In this document: positions 25,502 to 33,022 of the stretch, one piece after another
How the letters are laid out: each line of letters starts with the position of its first letter
How positions within the stretch are numbered: the first letter of the stretch is position 1
Source of the DNA: an uncultured Methanobrevibacter sp.
GTDB taxonomy: Archaea; Methanobacteriota; Methanobacteria; Methanobacteriales; Methanobacteriaceae
Reading direction: 5' to 3'
Length of the DNA: 36,164 nt
NCBI GenBank assembly: GCA_900321995.1
Contig: ONYG01000144.1
Span: 1 to 36,164 of the forward strand
The notes under the pieces: generated by a model
What the model was told of the DNA's origin: nothing
The model's database searches: none
Seen by the model: only the letters and a program-made list of their open reading frames with translations
Position numbers and translations under genes: made by a program

Positions 25502-25592
25502 GCTATTTATTTGCTTATGAGTTGCTAATTTGCCTCAAATTTTATAGGTGTTTTATTTGCTAGTGAGTTTGTATTTTGCCTCAAAATTTTTA
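25483..25592. repeat. Three-copy 46-bp tandem repeat starting inside the M24 gene end
   Basis: TTTGCCTCAAATTTTATAGG starts at 25483, where it encodes the last residues (LPQIL) and stop. It recurs at 25529 and, as TTTGCCTCAAAATTTTTAAG, at 25575. The period is exactly 46 both times. Confidence 0.85.
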
Positions 25593-25620
25593 AGTTAATT
25601 ATTTGAATAAACTAAAACTA

Positions 25621-25630
25621 TTTATATATT
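25621..25630 (+). promoter_or_regulatory. TATA box of the flavoprotein gene
   Basis: TTTATATATT follows AAACTAAAACTA, a good BRE-like stretch. A start near 25650 gives a short leader of about 20 bases containing GGTGAT at 25660. Confidence 0.6.
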
Positions 25631-25668
25631 GCAAAATAAAACTTAATTAAGAAAATGATGGTGATTTA

Positions 25669-26223
25669 ATGAAAGTATTAGGAATTAACGCAAGCCCAAG
25701 AGAAGTAAGTAATGTAAGAATTGCTTTAGAAACTGCTTTAGAAGCAGCTGCAGCAAAAGGTGCAGAGACTGAAATCGTAGATATTAACAGTTTAGCTATT
25801 TCTCCATGTCAAGCAGACAATTACTGTAAAGAACATGATTCAGAATGTGCTTTACACGATGATATGGACGACATCTATAAGAAATTAGAAGAAACAGATG
25901 CTCTTATTTTAGCAACTCCTATTTATTTCTTTGATATTACTGCACAAGCTAAAACTCTTATTGACAGATTATATTCTTACTTCATGAACGAAAAGTACAC
26001 TGAATTATTTTCCCAAAAGAAAGTTGCTATTATTGCAACTAATGGTGGAGCTCCTGTAGAAGCATTTATGAGTTCTTTAGAAACTCAAATGGTTGCATTC
26101 CAAACTGTAGGATTTGAAACAGGAGACATACTTGTTTTAGGAGATAACAATATTCCTGGTGCAATCAAAGAAAAAGAAGATCAATTAGCTCAAGCTAAAG
26201 AGCTTGGTGAAAACTTAATTTAA
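25669..26223 (+). CDS. Flavodoxin-family NAD(P)H-dependent FMN oxidoreductase
   Basis: A 184-residue flavoprotein, NADPH-dependent FMN reductase/iron-sulfur flavoprotein type. It starts KVLGINASPREVSNVRIALE, the FMN phosphate loop, and has ALILATPIYFFDITAQAKTLIDRL near 82-105, typical of this family. The central Cys segment is SPCQADNYCKEHDSECALHDDM: three cysteines, where relatives often read CxACxxC. One Cys is therefore replaced (ADN), and a [4Fe-4S] cluster is uncertain. GGTGAT lies just ahead of the ATG. It has its own strong promoter and codons typical of a well-expressed gene. Likely role: redox balance or quinone and oxygen detoxification; substrate unknown. Confidence 0.88.
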   Translation: MKVLGINASPREVSNVRIALETALEAAAAKGAETEIVDINSLAISPCQADNYCKEHDSECALHDDMDDIYKKLEETDALILATPIYFFDITAQAKTLIDRLYSYFMNEKYTELFSQKKVAIIATNGGAPVEAFMSSLETQMVAFQTVGFETGDILVLGDNNIPGAIKEKEDQLAQAKELGENLI

Positions 26224-26415
26224 GTTTTTATCTTTATATTTTTCTTTTTTTATTTTTATCTTTTTATTGATTATTTATCTTTTTGCAACTATTTTTTCTA
26301 TTTTATATTAATTTTTTAGTTATTTTTTCTTTTGTGCCGATTTTAAATTTAACATTAATTTATTTCATATTCAACAAACTATTTTTTTTATTTAAAAGCA
26401 AGATTGATTAAATAT

Positions 26416-26492
26416 TATAAAATTGATTTTTCTTTGTAAAATTGCTTTAATATTGCTAAATTGATTTTAAAATGTTAAATTGCTTTAATAAA
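26416..26492. repeat. 38-39 bp tandem duplication before the TadC-like gene
   Basis: AAATTGATTTT occurs at 26420 and 26458, and AAATTGCTTTAAT at 26438 and 26477. The unit is repeated about twice. The gap 26224-26532 is otherwise T-rich with no gene seen. Confidence 0.65.
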
Positions 26493-26532
26493 TTCGTTAT
26501 ATTTAATAATAAGTAAATTAAAATATTTAACA

Positions 26533-27465
26533 ATGTTTATTGAAGATCTAATTAATAATTTATCAAGTTTTATAGAAAATAAAATGGATGAAAAAATTCT
26601 AATATACATTCAAGAATATTTGTTAAAGTCTGGAATATTCACACATGTATCTTCTGTGATTGCTCTATTGATTTTAAGCATGGTTTTTCTCTTGATTTTA
26701 TTTTTGCTGATTTCAGTCTTGTTTTCTCTAGATCTCGTTATGGCTATTCTCTTATCCGTTCTTATTCCAATAGTTTTGTTTGTTCTTTTTATTTTCATAA
26801 AATCTGAAAGAAGAAGGGAAGAGGTTGAAAGTTCAATACCTGACTTCTTAAGGCAATTGTCATCAATGCTTCGTGTTGGGATGAGCTTGGAGAATGCACT
26901 TGTCGATTTGTCAGAGCATGGCTCTGGTCCATTGTATGATGAGCTTAAGCGTCTTGTTGTAGAACTTAGAATGGGAAAGTCATTTGACGAGTCATTTAAC
27001 AATATGGCAAAGCGTCTTGATTCAAAAGACCTTGAGCGAAGCTTTAAAATTATTTTAAATGCTCATAAAAGTGGTGGTGGGCTTGCAGATGTTATTGGAG
27101 ATGTCAGTGATGATTTAAGGGCCATGTTAATATTAAAAAGGGAGAGAAAATCATCTGTCATGATGTCTATAATGTTTCTGGTATTAGCATCTGTGATTGC
27201 TGCTCCATTTGCACTTGGAATGGTTGGGGTCTATTCTTCTTTTATGATAGAGCTTGATAGATCAAGTGCCATTTGTCAAGTTGCACCATTGGCTGCCGAA
27301 ATATATCTGATTATCCATTCTATTCTTGCTGGATTTTTGATTGCCCTGATAATGTATGGTGATGCAAGAAAAGGAGTAAAGTTTTCTATTCCAATAACTG
27401 TTTCAGCATTTTGTATATTTTATCTTATAAGTAATTTTGGAATGTCCTTTTTTGGTTTTGGCTGA
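26533..27465 (+). CDS. TadC/GspF-type pilus platform membrane protein
   Basis: A 310-residue inner-membrane platform protein of type IV-like pilus machines (T2SF domain). Helices lie at about 41-66 and 67-90, then a cytoplasmic T2SF segment 100-200 (SIPDFLRQLSSMLRVGMSLE, ELRMGKSFDESFNNMAKRL, AHKSGGGLADVIGDV), then helices near 206-232, 250-272 and 283-303. No ribosome site is evident before ATG 26533, and an upstream AT-rich box near 26494 could give a very short leader. A pilin gene begins 30 bp after the stop. The ATPase partner (TadA-like) is not in the window. Confidence 0.9.
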   Translation: MFIEDLINNLSSFIENKMDEKILIYIQEYLLKSGIFTHVSSVIALLILSMVFLLILFLLISVLFSLDLVMAILLSVLIPIVLFVLFIFIKSERRREEVESSIPDFLRQLSSMLRVGMSLENALVDLSEHGSGPLYDELKRLVVELRMGKSFDESFNNMAKRLDSKDLERSFKIILNAHKSGGGLADVIGDVSDDLRAMLILKRERKSSVMMSIMFLVLASVIAAPFALGMVGVYSSFMIELDRSSAICQVAPLAAEIYLIIHSILAGFLIALIMYGDARKGVKFSIPITVSAFCIFYLISNFGMSFFGFG

Positions 27466-27495
27466 TTGTGGTGATATAATTGTGGGGTTCTTACT

Positions 27496-27708
27496 ATGTT
27501 TTTAAAGAATTTTAAAAAACTATTTGCTGAAGAAGATGGGCAAGGTTCAGTTGAGTTGATTTTAATCATTGGGGGCATAATAGTTATTGTATTGGTATGC
27601 ATGTTTGTATATAAGTCTTATGTTAATGATTTAGGGAAGGAATTAGAATCTGGAGAGTTAAATTCCTTAAATAAATCTTTTGAAGACATTTCGGCTAAAT
27701 TTGAATAG
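27496..27708 (+). CDS. Class III signal peptide pilin-like protein
   Basis: A 70-residue pilin-like protein. The basic leader MFLKNFKKLFAEEDG is followed by QGSVELILIIGGIIVIVLVC, the class III signal peptide where EppA-type peptidase cuts before Gln and the hydrophobic helix stays to form the filament core. The mature part is about 55 residues with a short acidic tail, so it is small for a major pilin. GTGGGG lies about 10 bases ahead of ATG 27496. It lies next to the TadC-like gene and probably shares its transcript. It may be the substrate of a minimal pilus or a secretion pseudopilin. Confidence 0.88.
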   Translation: MFLKNFKKLFAEEDGQGSVELILIIGGIIVIVLVCMFVYKSYVNDLGKELESGELNSLNKSFEDISAKFE

Positions 27709-27876
27709 TTTTTTCTTTTTCTTATTTTATTTCTTCTTTAGTTAATTTTATGTTATTTTATTTTTTATTTTAATTTTAATGGAATATTTTTGTTTTAACT
27801 TTTTTCTTTTTAATTTTTCATTTTTGATAAAAAATATTAATTATGAAATTAAAAATTAATTTAATTAGATTTTATT

Positions 27877-28033
27877 AAAAAATTAATTTAGTCTTATTAA
27901 TCAGATGATAGAGTTTCTATTATATTCAAAAAAATTAATTTAGTCTTATTAATCAGATGATAGAGTTTCTATTATATTCAAAAAAATTAATTTAGTCTTA
28001 TTTAATCAGATAATAGATTTTCTATTATAATTC
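27877..28033 (+). repeat. Three-copy 52-bp tandem repeat in the promoter region of the aldehyde dehydrogenase
   Basis: GTCTTATTAATCAGATGATA occurs at 27891 and 27943, and GTCTTATTTAATCAGATAATA at 27995. The period is exactly 52, and copies 1 and 2 are nearly identical. Each ends TTTCTATTATATTC or TTTCTATTATAATTC, a possible TATA-like element. The array stops about 20 bases before ATG 28052. The T-rich left part of gap 27709-28051 holds nothing else recognisable. Confidence 0.85.
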
Positions 28034-28051
28034 AATTTAAGGAGAAATATT

Positions 28052-29467
28052 ATGAAAGTATTGATTGGTGGTGAATTTGTAGATAGTTCAGACCATTATG
28101 AAGTTAAAAATCCCTACAATGGAGAAACTGTAGATACTGTTCCCATTTGCTTTAGGCCAGATGTGGATAAGGCAGTTGAAGCTGCTAATGCTGCTAAAAA
28201 GGCATTATGTGATATGTCTGCTAAGGAAGTGTCCAATAATCTTTATTCTGCTTATGAAGAACTTGAAGAGAGAAGTGAAGAGCTTGCTAAACTTATAGTT
28301 CTTGAAGCCGGAAAACCATATAAACAAGCTATTGGTGAATTGAATCGGTCTGCTGAAACATTGAAGTTTGCTGCAGAGGAAGCTAAAAGAATCTATGGTG
28401 AATCTGTACCTATAGATGCTACAGGTTCTGTAGATGAACGATTCTTAGCATTTACAAAAAAGGTTCCTTTAGGTGTTGTTGGCGCTATAACTCCATTCAA
28501 CTATCCGGTTAATCTTGCTTTGCATAAGATTGCTCCAGCTATTGCTGCAAAAAACACTGTAGTAGTAAAGCCATCTACTGAAGCGCCATTGTCAGCTCTT
28601 AAATTAGTTGAAATAATCAATAATCATTTTCCAGATGGAGTAATAAATTCTGTAACTGGCTATGGAAGTGAAGTCGGTGATGCATTGGTTGTATCTGAAG
28701 GTGTAGATAAAATATCCTTCACTGGAAGCATTGCAACAGGATTATTCATATCTTCAAGGGCGGGAATGAAAAAATTAACTATGGAATTAGGTGGAAATGA
28801 CCCATTGCTTGTTCTTGATGATGCAGATATTGAAAAGGCTGTAAGCGCTGCAGTTTCAGGTGCATTCCTATTTTCAGGTCAAGTTTGCATAGGTGTAAAA
28901 AGAATCATTCTTGACAATAAGATTGCCGACGAATTTATAGATTTATTTGTTAAAGAGGCAAGCAAGCTTAAGATAGGAAATCCTATGGACAAATCTACAG
29001 ATATTGGGCCTTTAATCAATGAGAATGCAGCTATTCATGTTGAGCAATCTGTAAATAGTGCAATTGAAGATGGAGCAGAACTTCTTCTTGGTGGAAATCG
29101 TAAGGATTGCTTCTATGAGCCTACAATATTGGATAATGTAAACATGTCTATGGATATTGTGGCAAATGAGACATTTGGCCCTACTGCACCTATCATTAGG
29201 GTGGATGGAATTGATGAGGCTATAAAAGAGGCAAATAATACTCAGTATGGTCTTCAAGCAGGTGTATTTACTGAGAATGTTCATAATGCATTAAGATGCG
29301 CTAATGAAATTGATGCAGGTTCTGTTTTAATCAATAAGGAATCAACCTTCAGAACAGATGCCATGCCATTCGGTGGTTTCAAGTCAAGTGGCCTTGGCAA
29401 GGAAGGTATCAAATATGCAGTGGAAGATATGTGTAAATTTAAGTTAATTGCTTTTAATTGCAAATAA
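28052..29467 (+). CDS. cofA: Lactaldehyde dehydrogenase-like aldehyde dehydrogenase
   Basis: An NAD(P)-dependent aldehyde dehydrogenase, 471 residues, closest in my reading to methanogen L-lactaldehyde dehydrogenase (CofA). CofA makes lactate for the lactyl part of coenzyme F420. Key residues are present: Asn150 (TPFNYPVN), the nucleotide site FTGSIATG at 223-230, the general base Glu245 (MELGGNDP) and the nucleophile Cys279 (FSGQVCIGVKRI). The end has DAMPFGGFKSSGLGKEGIKY. AAGGAGAAAT lies 8 bases before the ATG. It is monocistronic. Other family members such as succinate-semialdehyde or GAPN-type enzymes cannot be excluded by motifs alone. Expression may be shaped by the 52-bp repeats upstream. 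Confidence 0.85.
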   Translation: MKVLIGGEFVDSSDHYEVKNPYNGETVDTVPICFRPDVDKAVEAANAAKKALCDMSAKEVSNNLYSAYEELEERSEELAKLIVLEAGKPYKQAIGELNRSAETLKFAAEEAKRIYGESVPIDATGSVDERFLAFTKKVPLGVVGAITPFNYPVNLALHKIAPAIAAKNTVVVKPSTEAPLSALKLVEIINNHFPDGVINSVTGYGSEVGDALVVSEGVDKISFTGSIATGLFISSRAGMKKLTMELGGNDPLLVLDDADIEKAVSAAVSGAFLFSGQVCIGVKRIILDNKIADEFIDLFVKEASKLKIGNPMDKSTDIGPLINENAAIHVEQSVNSAIEDGAELLLGGNRKDCFYEPTILDNVNMSMDIVANETFGPTAPIIRVDGIDEAIKEANNTQYGLQAGVFTENVHNALRCANEIDAGSVLINKESTFRTDAMPFGGFKSSGLGKEGIKYAVEDMCKFKLIAFNCK

Positions 29468-29565
29468 TCACATGTCTTTTTAATTATTTTAATTGGTTAA
29501 TTAAAACTAATAAAAAGTTTTGTTCTTATACACATAAACACATATCACTTATGCATTTATGTAAT

Positions 29566-29590
29566 TATGCACATGTGTACATATGCACAT
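29566..29590. other. 25-base alternating purine-pyrimidine tract, imperfect palindrome
   Basis: From 29566 every base alternates pyrimidine and purine (TATGCACATGTGTACATATG, then CACAT). The core 29567-29590 is also an imperfect palindrome with 9 of 12 paired positions. It lies in gap 29468-29834, which otherwise holds a 48-bp imperfect direct repeat (TCACTTATG... at 29545 and 29593) and AT-rich DNA before the next gene. Confidence 0.55.
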
Positions 29591-29834
29591 TTTCACTTAT
29601 GTGCTTATGTGATTAACGACATATTACATATTCTTTTAATTTTTATTTTTTATTTTTCAATTAATTTTCTAATTTGATAAAATATTAATTAAATGAAAAA
29701 TAAATTAATGATTAGTTAATGAAAATATGTTATTTTTTAAAAGACCATATTTTTTTTAAAAGTATAATTTTTAATAATTTTTAAATAAATTTTTAATAAC
29801 ATTTATTGAATTAATAGATTATGGAGAGGTTATT

Positions 29835-30560
29835 TTGTGGGATACCGCTAAAGATTATAGGATTTTAATAGCTATGCACGCTCGTGAGCTATTTTTAAAA
29901 ACTGTTCAGACAGGTAGTTTTAGAGGAAACTGGAATAAGAAGGCTACCATTGAAGAGACTAAAAAGATGGAACCTGATTTAAAATCATTGCTTTACTGTT
30001 ATCTTGAAGGAGATGCTCTTGCTAATTGTGAAGATGTTGATAAGCTTGAGGAAAAAGCAGGAAGAATAATCGAATTCCTTGGTGGAGAGGATTGGAATCA
30101 TAAATTCATGCAAGGAGCTCCTAAAGAGGATAGGGAAAAAACAGAGGAAAACATTGCTAAAGTAAGGTTCTTTTTAGACACTATTTTAGGACTTAGGAAT
30201 CGTTTTAAGTTTGGACCTATTGATGATCCAATTATTGGAATCGATGTAAAAGTTGGAGAGGTTATGAGCGTTAGCAAACATCCTAATGCTGATTCTTTAA
30301 TGATCTGTAATGTGAATATTGGAAAAAGAGCTCTAAAAGTTGTTACCAATGATTTGACTGTTAAGGAAGGCAATAGGGTTGGAGTTTCCATGCTTCCTCC
30401 TGCAACATTTATGGATGTTGTTTCTGAAGGAATGTTTTTAGGAATGAATGGAAGCATATTAAAAGAAGTTCAAGGTGAATTGGGCAATATGCCTAATGGT
30501 ATACCTATGGAATCTTTAAATGAAACTAAAAACATGATCACTAACTTTTTAGACAATTAA
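29835..30560 (+). CDS. tRNA-binding (EMAP-II/Arc1p-like) domain protein
   Basis: A 241-residue protein with a C-terminal OB-fold tRNA-binding domain, about residues 132-240: IIGIDVKVGEVMSVSKHPNADSLMICNVNIGKRALKVVTN, matching Trbp/MetRS-beta-like domains, then GVSMLPPATFMDVVSEGMF. The N-terminal ~130 residues are helical and charged (RILIAMHARELFLKTV, KTEENIAKVRFFLD) and unlike known synthetase parts. It starts at TTG 29835, six bases after GGAGAGG; the next in-frame ATG would lose 13 residues. It could be a tRNA chaperone or synthetase partner. The gene is monocistronic. Confidence 0.88.
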   Translation: MWDTAKDYRILIAMHARELFLKTVQTGSFRGNWNKKATIEETKKMEPDLKSLLYCYLEGDALANCEDVDKLEEKAGRIIEFLGGEDWNHKFMQGAPKEDREKTEENIAKVRFFLDTILGLRNRFKFGPIDDPIIGIDVKVGEVMSVSKHPNADSLMICNVNIGKRALKVVTNDLTVKEGNRVGVSMLPPATFMDVVSEGMFLGMNGSILKEVQGELGNMPNGIPMESLNETKNMITNFLDN

Positions 30561-30729
30561 AGTTGCCTATTTTTTAATTTTCTACTTTTTCTACTTTTTT
30601 TATTTTTATTATTTTTTCTATTTTTTATTATTTTTCTAATTCTATTATTTTATTATTTTTTTAAATTTCTATAGATTTAATAATAATTTTTTCATTTTAC
30701 TTTTTTTTTATTTTTGTCCAATTTTTAGC

Positions 30730-30837
30730 ATTGATATTATCAATGTTATTGTCAGATATGGGGGTGGTTTTGATATGGCTTTTGGATATTACAATGATAT
30801 TAACAATATTAAAATCTTTTTTTTAAAAAAATATTAG
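30730..30837 (+). other. Possible 20-codon reading frame with strong ribosome site and upstream palindrome
   Basis: ATG 30775 follows GGGGGTGG by 7 bases and opens a frame of 20 codons (MAFGYYNDINNIKIFFLKKY, stop at 30835-30837). The odd palindrome ATTGATATTATCAAT lies at 30730-30744. Nothing else is seen in the 750-bp T-rich gap 30561-31311 apart from this and the PRC-gene leader. It could be a tiny gene, a relic or chance. Confidence 0.25.
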
Positions 30838-31096
30838 AAATTTCTTAAAAATTCATTGATTTTATTCTATTTTTTTAATTTTTCAAAAAATTTTAATGAT
30901 ATTATCATGTTATTATCATTTTCAAAAATTTCAATTTTTTTATTTCTTATTATTCTTATTTTTCCTATTTTCATATATGATTTTACTTATTTTTTTTATT
31001 TTTCATATAGTTTTTAAGTATTTTTTAATTTTCCTTTAATTTTATTATTGAATTTAATTTTATAGGGTAATTTTATAGTTAAAAAACAATAAAGTA

Positions 31097-31106
31097 TTTA
31101 TATAAG
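31097..31106 (+). promoter_or_regulatory. TATA box of the PRC-barrel gene
   Basis: TTTATATAAG is a strong TATA match. Transcription from about 31130 would give a leader near 190 bases, long for this window. Confidence 0.55.
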
Positions 31107-31158
31107 CAAATAGACATATAATATATAATAGGCTTAATTAATGTTAATTTGTTAAATT

Positions 31159-31283
31159 GAAATGAATTCATATGGAAATCAGATTTAAAAAATTCATTTC
31201 ATTATTTAATAATTCATTAGTGTATAGGCTATGTTGATATCAAATTAAAGGATTTTTAATTGTTTTACTAGGATAAGTAAAAC
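31159..31283 (+). promoter_or_regulatory. Structured leader of the PRC-barrel gene
   Basis: GAAATGAATT (31159-31168) pairs perfectly with AATTCATTTC (31191-31200), and GTTTTAC (31262-31268) pairs with GTAAAAC (31277-31283). Both hairpins lie between the TATA box and the start codon. No known riboswitch class is recognised. Confidence 0.4.
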
Positions 31284-31323
31284 ATATTTTGTTTCGATTT
31301 ATTAATGTTTAATGGTGAAAAAA

Positions 31324-31725
31324 ATGGTAGAAGTTACCTCATTATATGATTTAGATATATATACTTTAGCTGGACAATATGTAGGTCAAGTACATGATGT
31401 AGTACTTAATATTAGATACGGAACCATCTCTAGACTTCAAGTAAAAGCTTTAGAACCTGAGAAAAAATCTGCAGGTTTCAGAGACATCTTTAGAGGCGGA
31501 TTCCAATTTGTGCCTGAAGAAGAAGTGGGCGGAAGAACCTATCAAGAAGGTTTACTTAATATTGAATTTGACAGAGTCACTGCTATTGGGGACATTATGT
31601 TAATCGATCCTCAAGACTTAAAAAGACCAAAACCTCCTGTAGCAGGAGAAGAAATGACAATTCGCCCAAGACCTGAAATTCCACAAGAAGTTCCACAAGC
31701 AGCTCCTAAAGCAAAAGAAGAATAA
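31324..31725 (+). CDS. PRC-barrel domain protein
   Basis: A 133-residue cytoplasmic protein. Residues 1-100 form a PRC barrel (VTSLYDLDIYTLAGQYVGQV, VVLNIRYGTISRLQVKAL, FQFVPEEEV, FDRVTAIGDIMLID), followed by a flexible Pro/Glu/Lys tail (RPKPPVAGEEMTIRPRPEIP). Archaeal PRC-barrel proteins include CdpB, which links to SepF and FtsZ in cell division. This gene could be such a factor, but SepF and FtsZ are not here to confirm it. ATG 31324 is preferred because GGTGA at 31314-31318 is well placed; ATG 31312 would overlap that site. Confidence 0.88.
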   Translation: MVEVTSLYDLDIYTLAGQYVGQVHDVVLNIRYGTISRLQVKALEPEKKSAGFRDIFRGGFQFVPEEEVGGRTYQEGLLNIEFDRVTAIGDIMLIDPQDLKRPKPPVAGEEMTIRPRPEIPQEVPQAAPKAKEE

Positions 31726-31952
31726 GCGTAATTGTTTCAATATGTTTTTAATCATTGATTATTTTTACCATATCCTTTGATTATAGCCTATTCTTATTAA
31801 ACACGGTTATCTTACTAAAAACATATTTAAATTGGAACTTTCTTTATTTTTTATTTTACTTTTTTTAATTCCTTTATATGAGTTTAATCCACTTAATCAC
31901 CTTTTTTTAAATTTGATATTTGTTTTATAGAATTAAAACAATTCTAATATTT

Positions 31953-31991
31953 TTGAATTTTAAATTATATAAAAATTTTAAATTATATAAA
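31953..31991. repeat. 18-bp tandem duplication before nadX
   Basis: TTTTAAATTATATAAAAA occurs twice in succession. The gap 31726-32143 is otherwise AT-rich, with a likely nadX TATA near 32064 (AAATATATAGATATATAA). No gene is seen in it. Confidence 0.55.
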
Positions 31992-32143
31992 AAAAGTTTA
32001 TCAATAAATCCTTTTAAACAATTTTCATTATTTATTTAGATTAAGCATAGTTATTTATTAAATGAAAATTAATTAAATATATAGATATATAATTATCAAA
32101 ATAATTTGACTAAATTTTTAATTTTTAATTTTGAGGTGAATAT

Positions 32144-32905
32144 ATGATTGTCGGAATTCTTGGTTGTGGAGCAATCGCTAATACAATAGTTAATGAATTC
32201 TTATCCTATGATGGAATAGATATAAAATATTTCTATGATACTGATGTAGAAAGAGCAGAAAACCTTGCTCAAATTGCTGGAGGTATAGCTGTCTTAAGAA
32301 TGGAAGACATGCTTGATAATGTTGATTTGGTTTTGGAATCCGCTTCTCCTATTGCTTTAAAGATTCATGCATTAGACATTATTGAAGCTGGAAAAGACTT
32401 AATGGTCATGAGTGTAGGGGCATTAATGGATAAGGAATTTAGAGATAAGGTTCATGCTGTAGCTCAAGATAATAATGCGAAGGTTTATGCTCCATCTGGA
32501 GCTATTGTAGGTTTAGATGGTATTAAGGCAGCATCCATTGGAAACATTAAGAAGGCATCTCTTACAACTAGGAAATCACCTAAATCATTAGGTAGAGAAG
32601 TTGAGGAAGAGGAAATATTATTTGAAGGAAAAGCTTCTGAAGCTGTAGAAAAGTTTCCGGTAAACATTAATGTTGCTGCTTCCTTAAGCATTGCCTGCAA
32701 TATGGATATTGACGTAAAGATCATTGTTGACCCTAAAGTTAATAGAAACGTTCATGAAGTCCTTGTTCAAGGAGACTTTGGTGAATTTAGAACAAGTTCT
32801 GAAAATGTGCCATTTGCTGCAAACCCTAAAACAAGTATGCTTGCAGCATTTTCAGCTATTAAGTTATTGAAAAGCTTTAATGAATGCTTCTCAGTAGGTA
32901 CATAA
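32144..32905 (+). CDS. nadX: L-aspartate dehydrogenase
   Basis: Oxidises L-aspartate to iminoaspartate with NAD(P), feeding quinolinate synthase for NAD synthesis in organisms that lack aspartate oxidase. At 253 residues it has normal family length. The N-terminal Rossmann fold reads [23 protein letters not shown]-like ESASPIAL follows near 65; then [15 protein letters not shown] near 116 and the catalytic-region [17 protein letters not shown] near 206-222, with the conserved His. GAGGTGAA precedes the ATG by 5 bases. nadA and nadC are not in the window. Confidence 0.93.
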   Translation: MIVGILGCGAIANTIVNEFLSYDGIDIKYFYDTDVERAENLAQIAGGIAVLRMEDMLDNVDLVLESASPIALKIHALDIIEAGKDLMVMSVGALMDKEFRDKVHAVAQDNNAKVYAPSGAIVGLDGIKAASIGNIKKASLTTRKSPKSLGREVEEEEILFEGKASEAVEKFPVNINVAASLSIACNMDIDVKIIVDPKVNRNVHEVLVQGDFGEFRTSSENVPFAANPKTSMLAAFSAIKLLKSFNECFSVGT

Positions 32906-33022
32906 GAAAATTAATTAGTACAGTAATTGAATTGAGCAGATTAAAATTATATTGATGAAAGTGACAAATGATTGTATTGTTATGAATTATAGTCTGTATT
33001 AAAATGAATATTTGGTGATAAA

